DNA of 64,000 bases, from assembly GCF_037975245.1 (NCBI RefSeq), contig NC_092573.1, forward strand, positions 616,001-680,000. The letters run 5' to 3'. The translations under genes and the position numbers were made by a program. How positions within the stretch are numbered: position 1 is the stretch's first letter; each line of letters begins with the position of its first letter. Under the pieces are notes generated by a model. It made no database searches, was not told the DNA's origin, and saw only the letters and a list, made by a program, of their open reading frames with translations. Below are positions 1 to 10,700 of the stretch, one piece after another. The stretch comes from Apostichopus japonicus (lineage: Eukaryota > Echinodermata > Holothuroidea > Aspidochirotida > Stichopodidae).

Positions 1-904
1 GTATATTTGCTATGTAGTATGTTGTGTTTTCAGTTATTGTACAGTACTGTAGTACAGTAGCATCACATAAAGCAAGTGGCTCATTCTGTCATTCATCATC
101 TTACAAAGTTTGAGAGGGAGAGAAGGATTTAAAATTCAGTGAACAATACCTATTGCGCAAAAGGTATCCTCTTCCCTTTGTCCAACTATCTATTGTAGTA
201 TAATACGTTACCATGGATACTGTAACAGCTCAGGGAAATGCTAAGTTCTGTCCTTGAGTATAGGATTTTATGAGTTTTTGTGGTTGTTGTCGTCATCATT
301 TTAACTTCTAAGCAAGAGTGAGGGTAGGGGGTGGGGATTTAGGATGGATGGGCAGGATATGTACCATTTCATGGGTGCAGTAAAATGGTGAAATGATGGT
401 CCGATTTTCTTTAATCATGGATCAAGCCATCCCCTGTATGCGGAGTCAAAACAAAATATACCTGGAATGCTGTATGTGTGTACAGTAGAGAATTTAAATT
501 TAAGTGGACCCAACCTGTACAGTATATCCGCATATAACTAGTCCCTATGCAATTAAATTCAGATACCCACATGTATACTGTTAAGTTAAGCTCACTGCAT
601 ACTTGTACTGTACAGTACAGTACTGTATTTGCTTGACTAATTACGACAGCTATATTTTTTTTCAGCGAGTCATAAAGCATTTCAGTGGAAATAATTGGCA
701 AATAAAAGCAAATTAACTTAATGGACTGTATTAACTACCAGGCTTAGTTGCTACAGTAGATATGGTCATGTACCTGTACTGCACAACTTCCTTCACGTTG
801 CAACATCTAAGATGTTTATTCTGAGTGTAGGATATATACTGCCAGTGATAGCCAGTAGCATCTGCTTATCTTGATTTATGATCTATAGGTCTACTTCACT
901 CCTC
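1..904. other. Non-coding DNA 5' of the DIRS-type element
   Basis: AT-rich sequence with several TACAGTA/TACTGTA clusters, for example around 41-58 and 604-630. I saw no splice-bounded coding exon on either strand. It is probably upstream or intronic sequence of the SHC gene, because the SHC N-terminal exon was not found in the window. Confidence 0.5.
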
Positions 905-1030
905 TACCTATCTCATACTTACACAGCGCCCCAGAGCAGGTGGCTGAAGTAGCCGTGCATGCACGGAGTAAGCCTTTAAGCCTGACTCGGGAGGCCAGCC
1001 AGGAGGCTGAGCCGTCCCTGGATCACGAGT
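905..1030 (+). repeat. Left inverted terminal repeat of the DIRS element
   Basis: Begins TACCTATCTCATACTTACAC and matches the reverse complement of 4048-4173 over about 126 bp with two visible mismatches. The preceding bases (CTC) do not continue the match, which fixes the outer edge. Confidence 0.85.
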
Positions 1031-1362
1031 GGGTGGCCGAAGTAGCCGTGCTTGCACGGAGTAGGCCTTCAAGCCCAACTCGAGGAGCCAGCCAGGAGGC
1101 TGGCTCGACCCAGGACCTGGGTAGGCAGGAGCCAGGAAGCCTGCCGGTACCCAGGAGGGTCGCAACATGATCCAGAGCGGGTGGCTGAAGTAGCCGTGCC
1201 TGCACGGAGTAAGCCTTTAAGCCTGACTCTGGAGGCCAGCCAGGAGGCTGAGCCGTCCCTGGATCACGAGTGGGTGGCCGAAGTAGCCGTGCTTGCACGG
1301 AGTAGGCCTTCAAGCCCAACTCGAGGAGCCAGCCAGGAGGCTGGCCCAATCCAGGACCTGGC
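932..1362 (+). repeat. GC-rich tandem units next to the left ITR
   Basis: A unit of roughly 90 bp containing GAAGTAGCCGTG, GCACGGAGTA and GCCAGCCAGGAGGCTG recurs four times, near 944, 1040, 1186 and 1281. The units alternate between two variants (A-B-A'-B'). The A-B pair of about 241 bp has therefore been duplicated. Only one A unit is present in the right ITR. Several overlapping open frames cross this array on both strands because it is GC-rich and low in stops. Confidence 0.7.
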
Positions 1363-2240
1363 CCCCCGAAGCCGGAGCCAGAGCATGGAGAGACTCCCAG
1401 AGACCCGGGAGCCAGGACGACCTGGGCAGGATGCGGCTCTATCCGGGGACGATCCCACGGAAGACCGGGAAGACCGAACCAGCGATGTCTGGTCCGACCA
1501 GAACAGACAAAATGTCCGGTTGGAGGAGAGTGGTACACACACCAGAGATGGGCTCCGGGAGCCCGGGTCCAGTGAGACCCCGGGTCCGGTGAGACCACTG
1601 GTCCGGCGAGATCCCAGAGGGAGTGCGGAAGCGAGGTTCCACGTCGGATCCGAGACCGGCCCTGAAGCCGGGAACTGGAGCTACAATCGACTGCTGGGGC
1701 CCCAGAGATGGGTTCCAGAGGGCCTGGGTCCCACGAGACTCCAGAGGGAGCCCGGAACCGAAGTCCCACTCCGAACCCAGAGCTGGTCCCGGAGCCGGGA
1801 GCCGACGAAAATAACAACTGCTGGGCCCCAGAACGGGGTAGCAGGGGCAGAAGCCCGGCCCGCAGATCTCCTAACCGGAGCCGCGCCCGGTCCCGAGGCT
1901 TGGTGCGGATGAGAGTAACATCTGCTGGGCCAGCCCCGAGCCAGGTCCCCATGGCGAAGAGAGATATACTCATCCCCAAGGGGAAGGACAAAGACTGGCA
2001 CTGAACACAGATATTGGGGCCGAGGAGCGATCGCAACCCACGGCCAGCCCGGCCGCGACACCACGATCAATCCCAGACCAAAGAATGGAACCTGATTTGT
2101 TCCCCGGAGAGGAAGTTCTGGTTTGCAGAATGCCGTTCAGCCTGTCCGGCCTAAACGACGAGGTCGACCCCTAGATTTCGGGGTTACAGAGGAGCGAAAG
2201 CCCTCCTACATCGGGGGAGTGTTGCCCCGGAAGTAGCAGC
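1363..2240. other. GC-rich internal 5' region of the DIRS element
   Basis: High-GC sequence rich in CCGG, GAGCC and CCCGGGA-like words. The plus-strand frame open from 1052 to 1912 is rich in Arg, Pro, Gly and Ser and could be a gag-like ORF, which DIRS elements carry in this position. No motif confirms this, and a longer frame is open on the minus strand, so no protein is asserted. Confidence 0.35.
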
Positions 2241-3171
2241 TTGAGCTGCGACGACAGGTTCAAATCAATTGCGGAGAAACACGGCAATCACTATACCATT
2301 AATCGCCACACATCCCAAATGTGTGTTTAACTGGTACCAGCGGAAACCAGGACATGACATAGATTTCCTGGGCATTCATGGGACATATTCTCCTCGCTAA
2401 TTATACTCCTCTCCAATTATAATTCATCGAAATGTTCGACACTGTACATTTGTTAAGAGAGCATGGGGGCCAAGCAGCCACCTAGCAAACCTGGCTAAGT
2501 GCTAGGGAAAACGAAAACTTAAGAACCTGGGCAAACTGCCAGGAATGTGTACACGCTGTACATTTGTTAAGAGAGAAGGTGCCAAGCAGGCACCTGGCTT
2601 GCCACGTGTGAGCTCAACGTTTGCTGCAACGAGCTGTCGAATATGTGAGCTATCCCACGGAGTAAGCCTCTCTATTTCTTTGGTGAATTACCGAGACAAA
2701 CGCGTTAGTAAGTTGGAAAAGGGGTAGGATAGAACCCCAACAAACTTCCAAACGATAACACGCCCCGAACATACAGTATGCGCTTCATGAATAATGTTCG
2801 ATGTTCAGACATTTTAAGCAAATTGCATTTCGTAGCACCTGATGGCCTAGTCGTGACTATGCGCTAGGTGGTTTCGATAGGAAGTTAGAAACCTTTACTG
2901 AACTACGAAATGGACACATCTCTACATGAAGAGATTTGAAGTAACGGGTACGTTATCTTAACATTTAATACGTGTTTATTACGTTAAATGTGTTGTGTAA
3001 GAACGTCGACATAACGTGTCTATGAGATATTAATGTTATATCAAGGTTATATTAATATCCTAGCGAAAATTGTTTGGAATAATAGCCTGAAATCGTTTCG
3101 GTGACATATTTCTTACACCACAAATTAAGTTATCATGACAGAATTCGAAACGTTTAATAACGCTTTGGCGT
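2241..3171. other. AT-richer internal segment of the DIRS element
   Basis: No long ORF is present. Two imperfect direct copies of CTGTACATTTGTTAAGAGAG plus a GCCAAGCAG-CACCT tail lie about 100 bp apart (near 2448 and 2549). The base composition drops sharply from that of 905-2240. It may be element UTR or foreign sequence captured when the reverse transcriptase region was lost. Confidence 0.4.
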
Positions 3172-3214
3172 TTGTTGAGTAACTCCCTGGGCTCGGTTAA
3201 GCAGCCAGGGATTA

Positions 3215-3958
3215 TTGAGGTGGATTATCTACAAACCCACCCTCTCACCATCTCCACGGTCCCACTCCGCTGGCCGACGTGGTCACTTCAACGCACTGCA
3301 GGCCAAGGCCATCCTCAACGCTGTGAGAGCATGGCAAAAGGAGTTGAGGGGTCACGCAGTCTACGTGAGGACAGACAACTCAACAACAGTGGCCTATGTC
3401 AACAAGGAAGGCGGGACCCGCTCACGAACACTCACCGAGATAATTTGGGAGCTGCTCCATCTATGCGACAGCCTGAACATCTCCCTCACGGTGTCACACC
3501 TAGCGGGAGTAGACAATCAGCCAGCGGATATCCTCTCGCGAACCACGAGCCCGAACGAGTGGGATATAACCCAACACTGGGCGAACTGGACGTTCCAGAT
3601 CTTCAATATCTCGATCATCAACCTCTTCGCATCAGCAACGAATTTCAAGATCCCAAAATTCTGCAGGAGGACATTTCACGCGAAAGCGTGGAAAGTGGAT
3701 GCATTCTTGTTCCTGCAGGCGGACCTGTACCTGTACGCGTTTCCACCCTTCGTCCTAATTCGCAAGGTGCTGGCAACACTCAGAGACTCAGACGCAACCA
3801 TGCTCCTACTCGCACAGTATTGGCCGAACCAAACGGGGTTTCCTCTGATAATGGAGCTGCTCGTCGACTACCCTCTCAGACTTCCACCCAGGGCAATCGT
3901 CCTGCGAGGCCAGACAGAGGCCGACAGATGGATCCCAAACATCCAGCTCTGTGCGTAG
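3215..3958 (+). pseudogene. DIRS RNase H domain and C-terminal pol segment (5'-truncated)
   Basis: The frame is open for 247 codons. The recognisable homology starts at GHFNALQAK (about 3281). The acidic centre TDNSTTVAY is followed by the DIRS-typical NKEGGTRS and then by SHLAGVDNQPADILSR, the conserved RNase H His/Asp end. The tail reads NLFAS...FCRRTF...VDAF...YAFPPFVLI...LLLAQYWPNQTGFP, a conserved block downstream of RNase H in DIRS and related pol proteins. No reverse transcriptase lies upstream, so the product would lack polymerase function. The upstream join appears to be a deletion point near 3170-3280. Confidence 0.8.
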
Positions 3959-4059
3959 AAACTCTCCGCAGGGACCTACATCAGAAGGGAGTCCCTGCAA
4001 AAGCTGCGGAGTATGCAACGAGAGCCTGGCGCGAGTCCACAGTCAGGACTTGTGATCCA
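3940..4059 (+). pseudogene. Tyrosine recombinase N-terminal fragment
   Basis: In the frame one base behind the RNase H ORF, the peptide LRRDLHQKGVPAKAAEYATR followed by AWRESTVRTC resembles the SAM-like N-terminal domain that opens DIRS recombinases. The frame then runs straight into the right ITR near 4048, so the catalytic R-H-R-Y domain is deleted. Overlap of this ORF with RNase H is the usual DIRS layout. Confidence 0.5.
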
Positions 4060-4173
4060 GGGATGGCTCAGCCTCCTGGCTGGCCTCCCGAGTCAGGCTT
4101 AAAGGCTTACTCCGTGCATGCACGGCTACTTCAGCCACCTGCTCTGGGGCGCTGTGTAAGTATGAGATAGGTA
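4048..4173 (-). repeat. Right inverted terminal repeat of the DIRS element
   Basis: Reverse complement of the left ITR. It ends at GAGATAGGTA (4173), after which TCG no longer matches. Confidence 0.85.
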
Positions 4174-4689
4174 TCGTCGCTCGTAGACCCTAAAACCAGG
4201 TAAGTTTTTGGGATTCAACTAAAACTGAGAAATTTCCTTTAAACAAACAAACAATGAAGGGTGGCTCCTTAGTACTTCAATAAGTGTGAGTCTACCTTCT
4301 TCAAGCAACTCCACCCCCATGCCCTTCCTCACCCCCCCCCGCCCTAAAGGAGAGAGGTGATAAGTATATTCAATTCAAAATAGAGGTATGTTCCAGTGTA
4401 AAAATAACCAAAAATTATTCCAAATATAGTTTGCCAGTTCTAAAAGTATCTGTCTGGAATATGATAAAGTACAAACATGTGTACAGCATATATCAGCACT
4501 ATACAGTATACAGTAGTGACAATATCAGAGAGCTTTCATAGATTACGAGAGATCCACAGATTGAGAAGGTGTGATACGATCATAAAAGAAGGATTAGATG
4601 GGGGAGGGATTAGATACAGGATAAAGCCCCAGGCAAACTCTGAATCACCTGTCTAAAGCTAGAATTTTACTTGACTAACTTTTTGTAGA

Positions 4690-4765
4690 CTACCTCTAGA
4701 CAATTCCCTGTAGGGACATGTCTCACTCTAGACATGTCCCTACAGAGGATTGAATCCTTAGGTAG
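4690..4765. repeat. 76-nt hairpin with a 16-bp perfect stem
   Basis: Arms 4708-4723 (CTGTAGGGACATGTCT) and 4730-4745 are exact reverse complements separated by 6 nt. The pairing continues outward, with small bulges, through CAAT/ATTG and CTACCT/AGGTAG. The size resembles a microRNA precursor. It could equally be a decayed MITE. Confidence 0.6.
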
Positions 4766-5161
4766 CTGTCCTGACCTACAGTAGTACCTATCAGCAGAGA
4801 GAGACTGTGGATGCAATGCCGTCGCACCATTCAACCTCATGGGCTCAACATTCAGGAAGGACATGACTAACCTTTCTTTTGCTCTGCCCTCCCCCCCCCC
4901 CCCCGTTCCATCTTCCCTTGTTTCCCCTCTGTCATCCCTCTTCTAGTAGCTCTCTTCAACCTGTTTTATTTTATTTATTTATTTTTTTCAACTCTTTTCT
5001 GTCTTTGTCTTTCTCTAGTTTACTCCCTATCCTCTTCCCTTCATCCTCTCTTTGTCCCTCTACAGTTTATCTCCTACCTCTACTCTTCCCCTGTTGGTTT
5101 CTTTCCTCTCTCCATCCCTAGTCAACTAATCCTCATACATCTATATCTTATTATGTTCACC

Positions 5162-5278
5162 ATGCTCATTAACCTGTCTGTATTCTGGGCAAGTATTTGT
5201 CCCTTCTGTTACTGTAACTTGTCATTCTTGCTAGGATCGAAACGTCAGGCCCTCTTACTTTTACAAGTTTCTAGACTT
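5162..5278 (+). repeat. Truncated copy of a hammerhead-like repeat
   Basis: Shares TGTCTGTATTCTG, TTTGTCCCTTCTGTTACTGTAA, and GCTAGGATCGAAACGTCAGG followed by CTTACTTTTACA, with the copies at 41655-41830 (opposite strand) and 55030-55211. The CTGAAGA core half is deleted, while the GGATCGAAACGTC half is intact. Confidence 0.6.
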
Positions 5279-6332
5279 TTTTTGTTACATATTTAGGATA
5301 CTCGTGAAGGTAGTTTGTTGTCTGTCGAAATCAGTACCTGTCGACGTCACATGGCTCTTGATTCGTCATAAACTGTTCACGCTGCGATAATTGAACATGG
5401 GTCTTAACTTTCATTGATGCAAAAGAAGAAATTGAAGAAAATATGTATCCCTTAGTTAAGCGGGATTCAGGAAGTTCTCATAAACTTATTGAAAGAAAAA
5501 AAGCAAATGTTGTCTGGAGATAACATTTGGCAATTAGACATGAGAGTCTGCACCTGTTGCGGGGAAAACATTAATTAAGAGTGTAAGATATGGTGAAAGA
5601 TGACATTACAATTGACTAGGTCATACAAATTACATTAGTTTTCATGTTTCATATTTCCTTTAAATGTCAAACATATTTATCAAGCCAATTCCTCTCTTAT
5701 AGGTACTGTAGACCAAATTGTACTGTAGTGTACCTAATGTGTTATAGAATATTTTCTGGATAAAAAAGCCCCACTTTACTTTGGCCGGTCAGGGATTAAA
5801 ACAACGATCTCCCAGATGCTAGGTTTCAATATTACTTCTGTAGCTGTCACTGCCTATACTGTACAGTCGACTATAGCACTTTTACGATTGTGTTAGATAG
5901 ACTTAACCAGTTCTTAAATGAAACATACTTTTGCCCCTAATTGTTATGCAAATCGTCAGGTTACTGTAAAGCTTTGCTGACTATGCTGTAAAATTGTTGT
6001 ACAGTAGTCGTCCCACACTTAGGATAAGTGTTGATGTTAGATAGCTTGCTGCATTCGTTATTGTTCATTAATTATGATGTAACAAAATTTATGCTTAAAT
6101 TAACCAAACTATCTACAAGTCTTTTGTTTAAAGCACTAGCAGATGTATGATTGCTTGTGGTGGAAAAATAGATTATGTTGAATTTGACAGGGCTATGTGC
6201 TTCTATCTAGACAAAATTTGGTACTGTACCTTCACTGATTCAATTACAAAGAGAAGGAAATAAACAGGCAAGAAACTTGTTTCTGTTCACCATCTAGTTA
6301 GTTAGTACCATACAGTAGCTGTTGTATACATA

Positions 6333-6570
6333 CTGTAGGTGCAGTATAATATGTACAAATTTACAGTAGAAGTTAAAGTAAACACAATAATTAAAAGAGC
6401 TCTGTTTTTTTTACCTACAGTATAACATGTACAAATGTGCAATAGTACTATAGTGTACATAATAAGTAACAGCTTGTTTTTTACCTACAGTATTCTGTAG
6501 GTGCAGTATAATATGTACAAATGTACAGTAGTACACACAATATAAATAACAGCTGTGTTTTCTTATCTAA
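6333..6570. repeat. Minisatellite, about three diverged units
   Basis: The words TGTAGGTGCAGTATAATATG, GTACAAAT-TACAGTAG, and ATAA-TAACAGCT followed by GTTTTTTACCTACAGTAT, recur in three diverged units of roughly 70-85 bp. Confidence 0.6.
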
Positions 6571-7721
6571 TACAGTAGTTGGTAACCCGGTACGGCATCA
6601 TAGTCCGGTACTTATGTACAGTAGCTCTGTGTATATGTTGAGTTTCCTCTTCCGTACCTGTCCAGCTTGCTTGTTTCCTCTTTAAATGGACTGATGTCAA
6701 TGTTCAGATATTTTGGGTCATTATTTAGAACTGTAAGTCAAAGTTAGCCGAGCAGTACCGTCAGAATAAACCTTGAAAATGAATGTATTTACTTATGCAA
6801 TTAGTAACTTGCAGTACTACTGTATATACTGTAAACCCTACATTAAACAGCATACATTTTACAGTATAAACCACAGGAATATTGTCTCTAGAGCTAATTG
6901 TGAATACAAAGCTAATTTGAAACACTGAAGAAATCATAAAAGCTTTTAAAAAAGTATAATTTTTTCATTTATATTTCAAACTACAAGTTTTCTTTCTTTC
7001 CTTGCTTGTAATATATAATATATAATGTACATACCTGTACATGTGGATTTACAGTTTACTATACGTAGTAGCAAGTTCTCACTACAGCAATACTTGGTAT
7101 ACCCTGTCACTGTGTGTATAGCAGTTCAAGCATCATTTTCTCAGAATTTGGCAAAATGAAATATAAATGCCAACCATTTGGTATTTAGTTTGTCTGGAAT
7201 TGAAGTGTGAATATTTCATGGCTTATAATTTGATTAAAGTAGAGTTGTGAACCGAAGTTTTTTTTTCATTTTTGTGAGACTTTTTTGTCAATCGGGTGAG
7301 AGTTGAGTTTACAAATATAGAAATGTGGCAATGTAGTTTGAATGTCCAGTGGAACATATTTACCAAATTATCCTCGATAAAACATTAATACAATATGCAT
7401 ACATGATAGTACAGTAAGTTGTAGATGTATGTTTAATAATGTGGATCTTTCATTATAGGCAGTACAGAATATCGCCACCTCACTTCCTACTGTACTGTAT
7501 ATGGTGAACTTCCTATGGTGGTGTATTATTTTATTTATTTGTTGGAAAAGTAAACATGAATTCTTATTAGATTTATAATGTTCATGATGAATATACATAT
7601 ATGTGAGTGGGAATGTGACATTATTAAGTACAATTCTTGTCATTTTTGTACTTAGTTCTGTACAGTACTGTACCTCTCTTATGGCGGTGAATATGATATT
7701 TATTTTATTTTTGTCTTACAG

Positions 7722-7792
7722 TATGTTGGATGTCTTGAGGTTAAGCAATCAACAAGGACACTTCCATTTGAAGTCAGAGGACAAGTCACAAA
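7722..7792 (+). CDS. SHC: SHC exon: PTB domain, N-terminal part
   Basis: 71 nt, acceptor TTGTCTTACAG and donor GTAAGT. It encodes [20 protein letters not shown] and then QVTK, matching vertebrate YMGCVEVLQSMRALDF-TRTQVTR. It ends in phase 2 (AA), completed by the A at 20927 to give Lys. The next intron is about 13.1 kb, the largest in the gene. Confidence 0.93.
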
Positions 7793-10700
7793 GTAAGTAC
7801 GAAAGAATGTCTACATGCACGCTGACAGGTTTTCTTCTTCATTAATTGCGGTTAACCTTAATTAGCGATAATTGACAGAGGAACAGAGAGCCCAGCATAA
7901 AGGAGCTTTGGATGGATGTGTGAATCTTCTTAAAACACAGTTGATTAAACTTTAAGGGTACTAGAGTATCCCTCTTATACCTGTCACAGCACTAATCTCT
8001 TATATATCTAATCTACAAGTTGGTAACATTTTACCATTGTACTTCTCTATCTCTTTCTCCCCCCGCCAAACCCCCAATTTTCCAAACTACCCCTGACCTA
8101 ATTCTGGCTGAATGCAACCATAATCTTCTGAATCTACCATTTGCCGAATTTTAAGAGGTCAACTTAGATCTACCTTTACACATCTAATATTTTAGTTTGC
8201 CGTTTCTTTGCATAGTACTAATTTTCTGCTGGTATTCTTCTTGTGTATGAATCATTGGAAAATGGCTGTTACCGACTCATGCATGATTATTCTTTTAGCA
8301 CACATGATGTTAAGATTGCTGAGTAACAACCCTAGCCATTCTGTGGTACAGATTCGTTTCCAAAAGAACTCTACAGAAGATCAGTCAGGCGTATAAATGA
8401 CTTACTCAGGGATGACTGGTCTATTAATGCACTGGTGTCTCTCACTCACTACCGTACACAATAACAGTCACAATAACTTGGGGGTCACACAAATCAGTCA
8501 CAATTAATATACATAAAAACAGAAAGTATATATCACACCCAGGAGTTTTCTCCAAATGCATATTGACTAGATTAGGATATGAACTTATTTAACATTGCAA
8601 ACTTTGCATAAAAACTGTACAGTGTTTGTTAGCCAGATACTATATAAAGATACACTAGTTATAATATAAACTTTGTGATTATTAAAACCCTCTCATACTG
8701 TACATTCAATTTCACATTGAAAAAGTGAAAACTACATCAAATCTTCATGATTAATATAATTCAGGGAAAAATGTAGGGTTCAAATTTTGTATAGCAGATT
8801 TGAAGGCTCTGAATTTGGTCTCTTATAAAATACTGTGGTTCCTATGTAAAATAAAATGTGCACTATATACATCTTTGAACAAAGCAATTTGACCAATTTG
8901 CATAGTATGTTGAAATGTGATACTGGATACATTATTCCCTGAAATTGTAAGAACATATTCCATTATTATTTCAACAATATGTGAAAATGATCTATAGTGT
9001 CGAAATGTATTTGGCAAACAAATAAATTCAACTCGAATCCGCACAGATTGGAACTGTAGGAACAGCAGGAATTGTTTCCACTTTTGCTGACTTGCATTAA
9101 TTATTTCCTCAAATGTTGCTTCATGATATGAAACTTTACCCAGGTGGAAGCCCTTTTTCAAAGAAATATTATCAACTCTGGTTCTAAAGCAATTTTTTTA
9201 GTTTGTGATAAAATACACTGTTAAAAATAGAGGCATTCTTGAAATTGTGAAAGTGGAAGAACACATTGACTTGACTTAACAGTTACAAGATACGATGTAT
9301 GTGTGCAGTTACATACTGTAGAAAGTGTGTGCACTCTGTAGTCTGTATGTCTTGTTGTGGTAACAGCTAGTACAGAGTACCTCAGAGCAGGGTGTTGTTA
9401 CGGAAAAAATTCTGCTCCGAGCTCGAATACTGGTAAATGCAGTAGTACTGTACAGTAGTTGCTCGTAATATCATATATATAATTTGAGTCTAGCGTTATG
9501 AAATGATATTCGATCGGTCTCAACCGTCCCTCTGAAGATTCTTTGCACTTATGCCAGATCCTACTGATTTGATTACTCAGCCTACTGCACTGCTGTAGTA
9601 CTTCACGTCTTTCCTGACACAGATCAATTTACACTTTGGACTGAGAAACGGTTGGAGGAGGAGCGATTTAGGGCACAAAACAATCGGGTCAGTCTGGTCC
9701 ATGTACAACAGTACAGTCCTGTATATACCTTATTATATGTGGTGCATTCAAATACTGTGCCATAGTTTTGTGTGTTTCTATACATTCGGTAAGAAAGATA
9801 GTATTCTACTTCCTGCAGAGGTACTGTATCCTCAATGACACTGTGTAACTGTGATCAGATTACTGTAGATAACTTTTATAAACTGACCGGATTGTATGCG
9901 GATGCACCCGGTAACTACAAAGTGGATGAATTGAAAAATAATGTGAACAAGACAGAATACTAACTGTTTATCTCATTTATATGTTTACATATACAGTTTT
10001 ACATAATTATTTAGAGCCATTTGAGAAGCTCTCTCCACTATTATGTACTACTCCATCAGTCCCAGCTGCCTGCCTGCCCTCCAAAGGTTCCTTTGCACTT
10101 AAAGTATTATCAGGTTACAGTACAGCAGATCATCGTCAATTGATATAGCCTAATTTTAGTTCCGCTGCTGGTTGAGATCGTTTTCACTTCAAAGAGTTTC
10201 AAGAGCAATATCATGGTCACAAAATGATGTGGTCAGTTTTGTCTTTGTGTTCTTCTGATATTACTTTGGGCAACTTAATTTTACTGTAGTTTTGTGTGTT
10301 TCTATGTAAATATGGTATATATTCTGTTTTGCACTGGTACAGTAATCGACACTGTGTTAACTGTAAGGATCAGTAAATATGTGTTAATTGTGGATGCACC
10401 ATACACACTGTAAGGCTATTAATATAGGAACAGAGGGACACAGTTCTACAGACTATTTCAGTTTATGGATCTCATAAATATGTTGTTTAAATATGAAAAT
10501 TACTGACAGTTGTTTGAAAAACCTCTCCTTATTATTGGAACTCCGTTTGAGAGTTGTCGAACAAATCAACTTTCGTAATGGTCTGTACTATTGGGAGGAA
10601 GAACTGAGGTTGAAGTCACTGGACAACAGATAATGGAAGACAGGCCTGTACACTGTTTGTTCCTTTTCATATCCCCAGGTAGATTTATCTCACATTTTGC

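Larger units (their letters stand above)
905..4173 (+). mobile_element. DIRS-type tyrosine-recombinase retroelement, internally deleted
   Basis: The element is bounded by near-identical inverted terminal repeats (905-1030 and 4048-4173) and has no visible target-site duplication, as known for DIRS elements. Its left third (about 905-2240) is strikingly GC-rich against AT-rich flanks. On the plus strand it holds an RNase H plus pol-tail ORF (3215-3958) with TDNSTTVAYVNKEGGTRS and VDNQPADILSR. A different frame overlaps the end and resembles the N-terminal helix of a DIRS tyrosine recombinase. The reverse transcriptase and nearly all of the recombinase are missing, so the copy is non-autonomous. 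Near-identical ends suggest a fairly recent insertion, although ends of this class can also be homogenised during replication. Confidence 0.8.
4174..7721. other. Non-coding DNA 5' of the first SHC exon seen
   Basis: AT-rich intron-like sequence. It contains a strong hairpin (4690-4765), a T/C-rich run (about 4885-5125), a truncated copy of the hammerhead-like repeat family (5162-5278) and a short minisatellite (6333-6570). I looked for an exon encoding the SHC peptide that precedes YVGCLEV, the GVSYLVR-like strand, and did not find one. Confidence 0.55.

Noticed and set aside
1023-2036. 337-codon minus-strand ORF
   Set aside because: It runs antisense through the GC-rich repeat units of the DIRS element. 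Open frames occur on both strands there because stops are rare in GC-rich repeats, and no domain is visible.
3172-4170. 332-codon plus-strand ORF over the RNase H region
   Set aside because: It starts in the wrong frame and runs as a shadow of the RNase H ORF for most of its length. Only its end (from about 3940) resembles the recombinase N terminus.
8823-9161. 112-codon minus-strand ORF
   Set aside because: AT-rich with no domain, and antisense in an SHC intron. It is probably chance.
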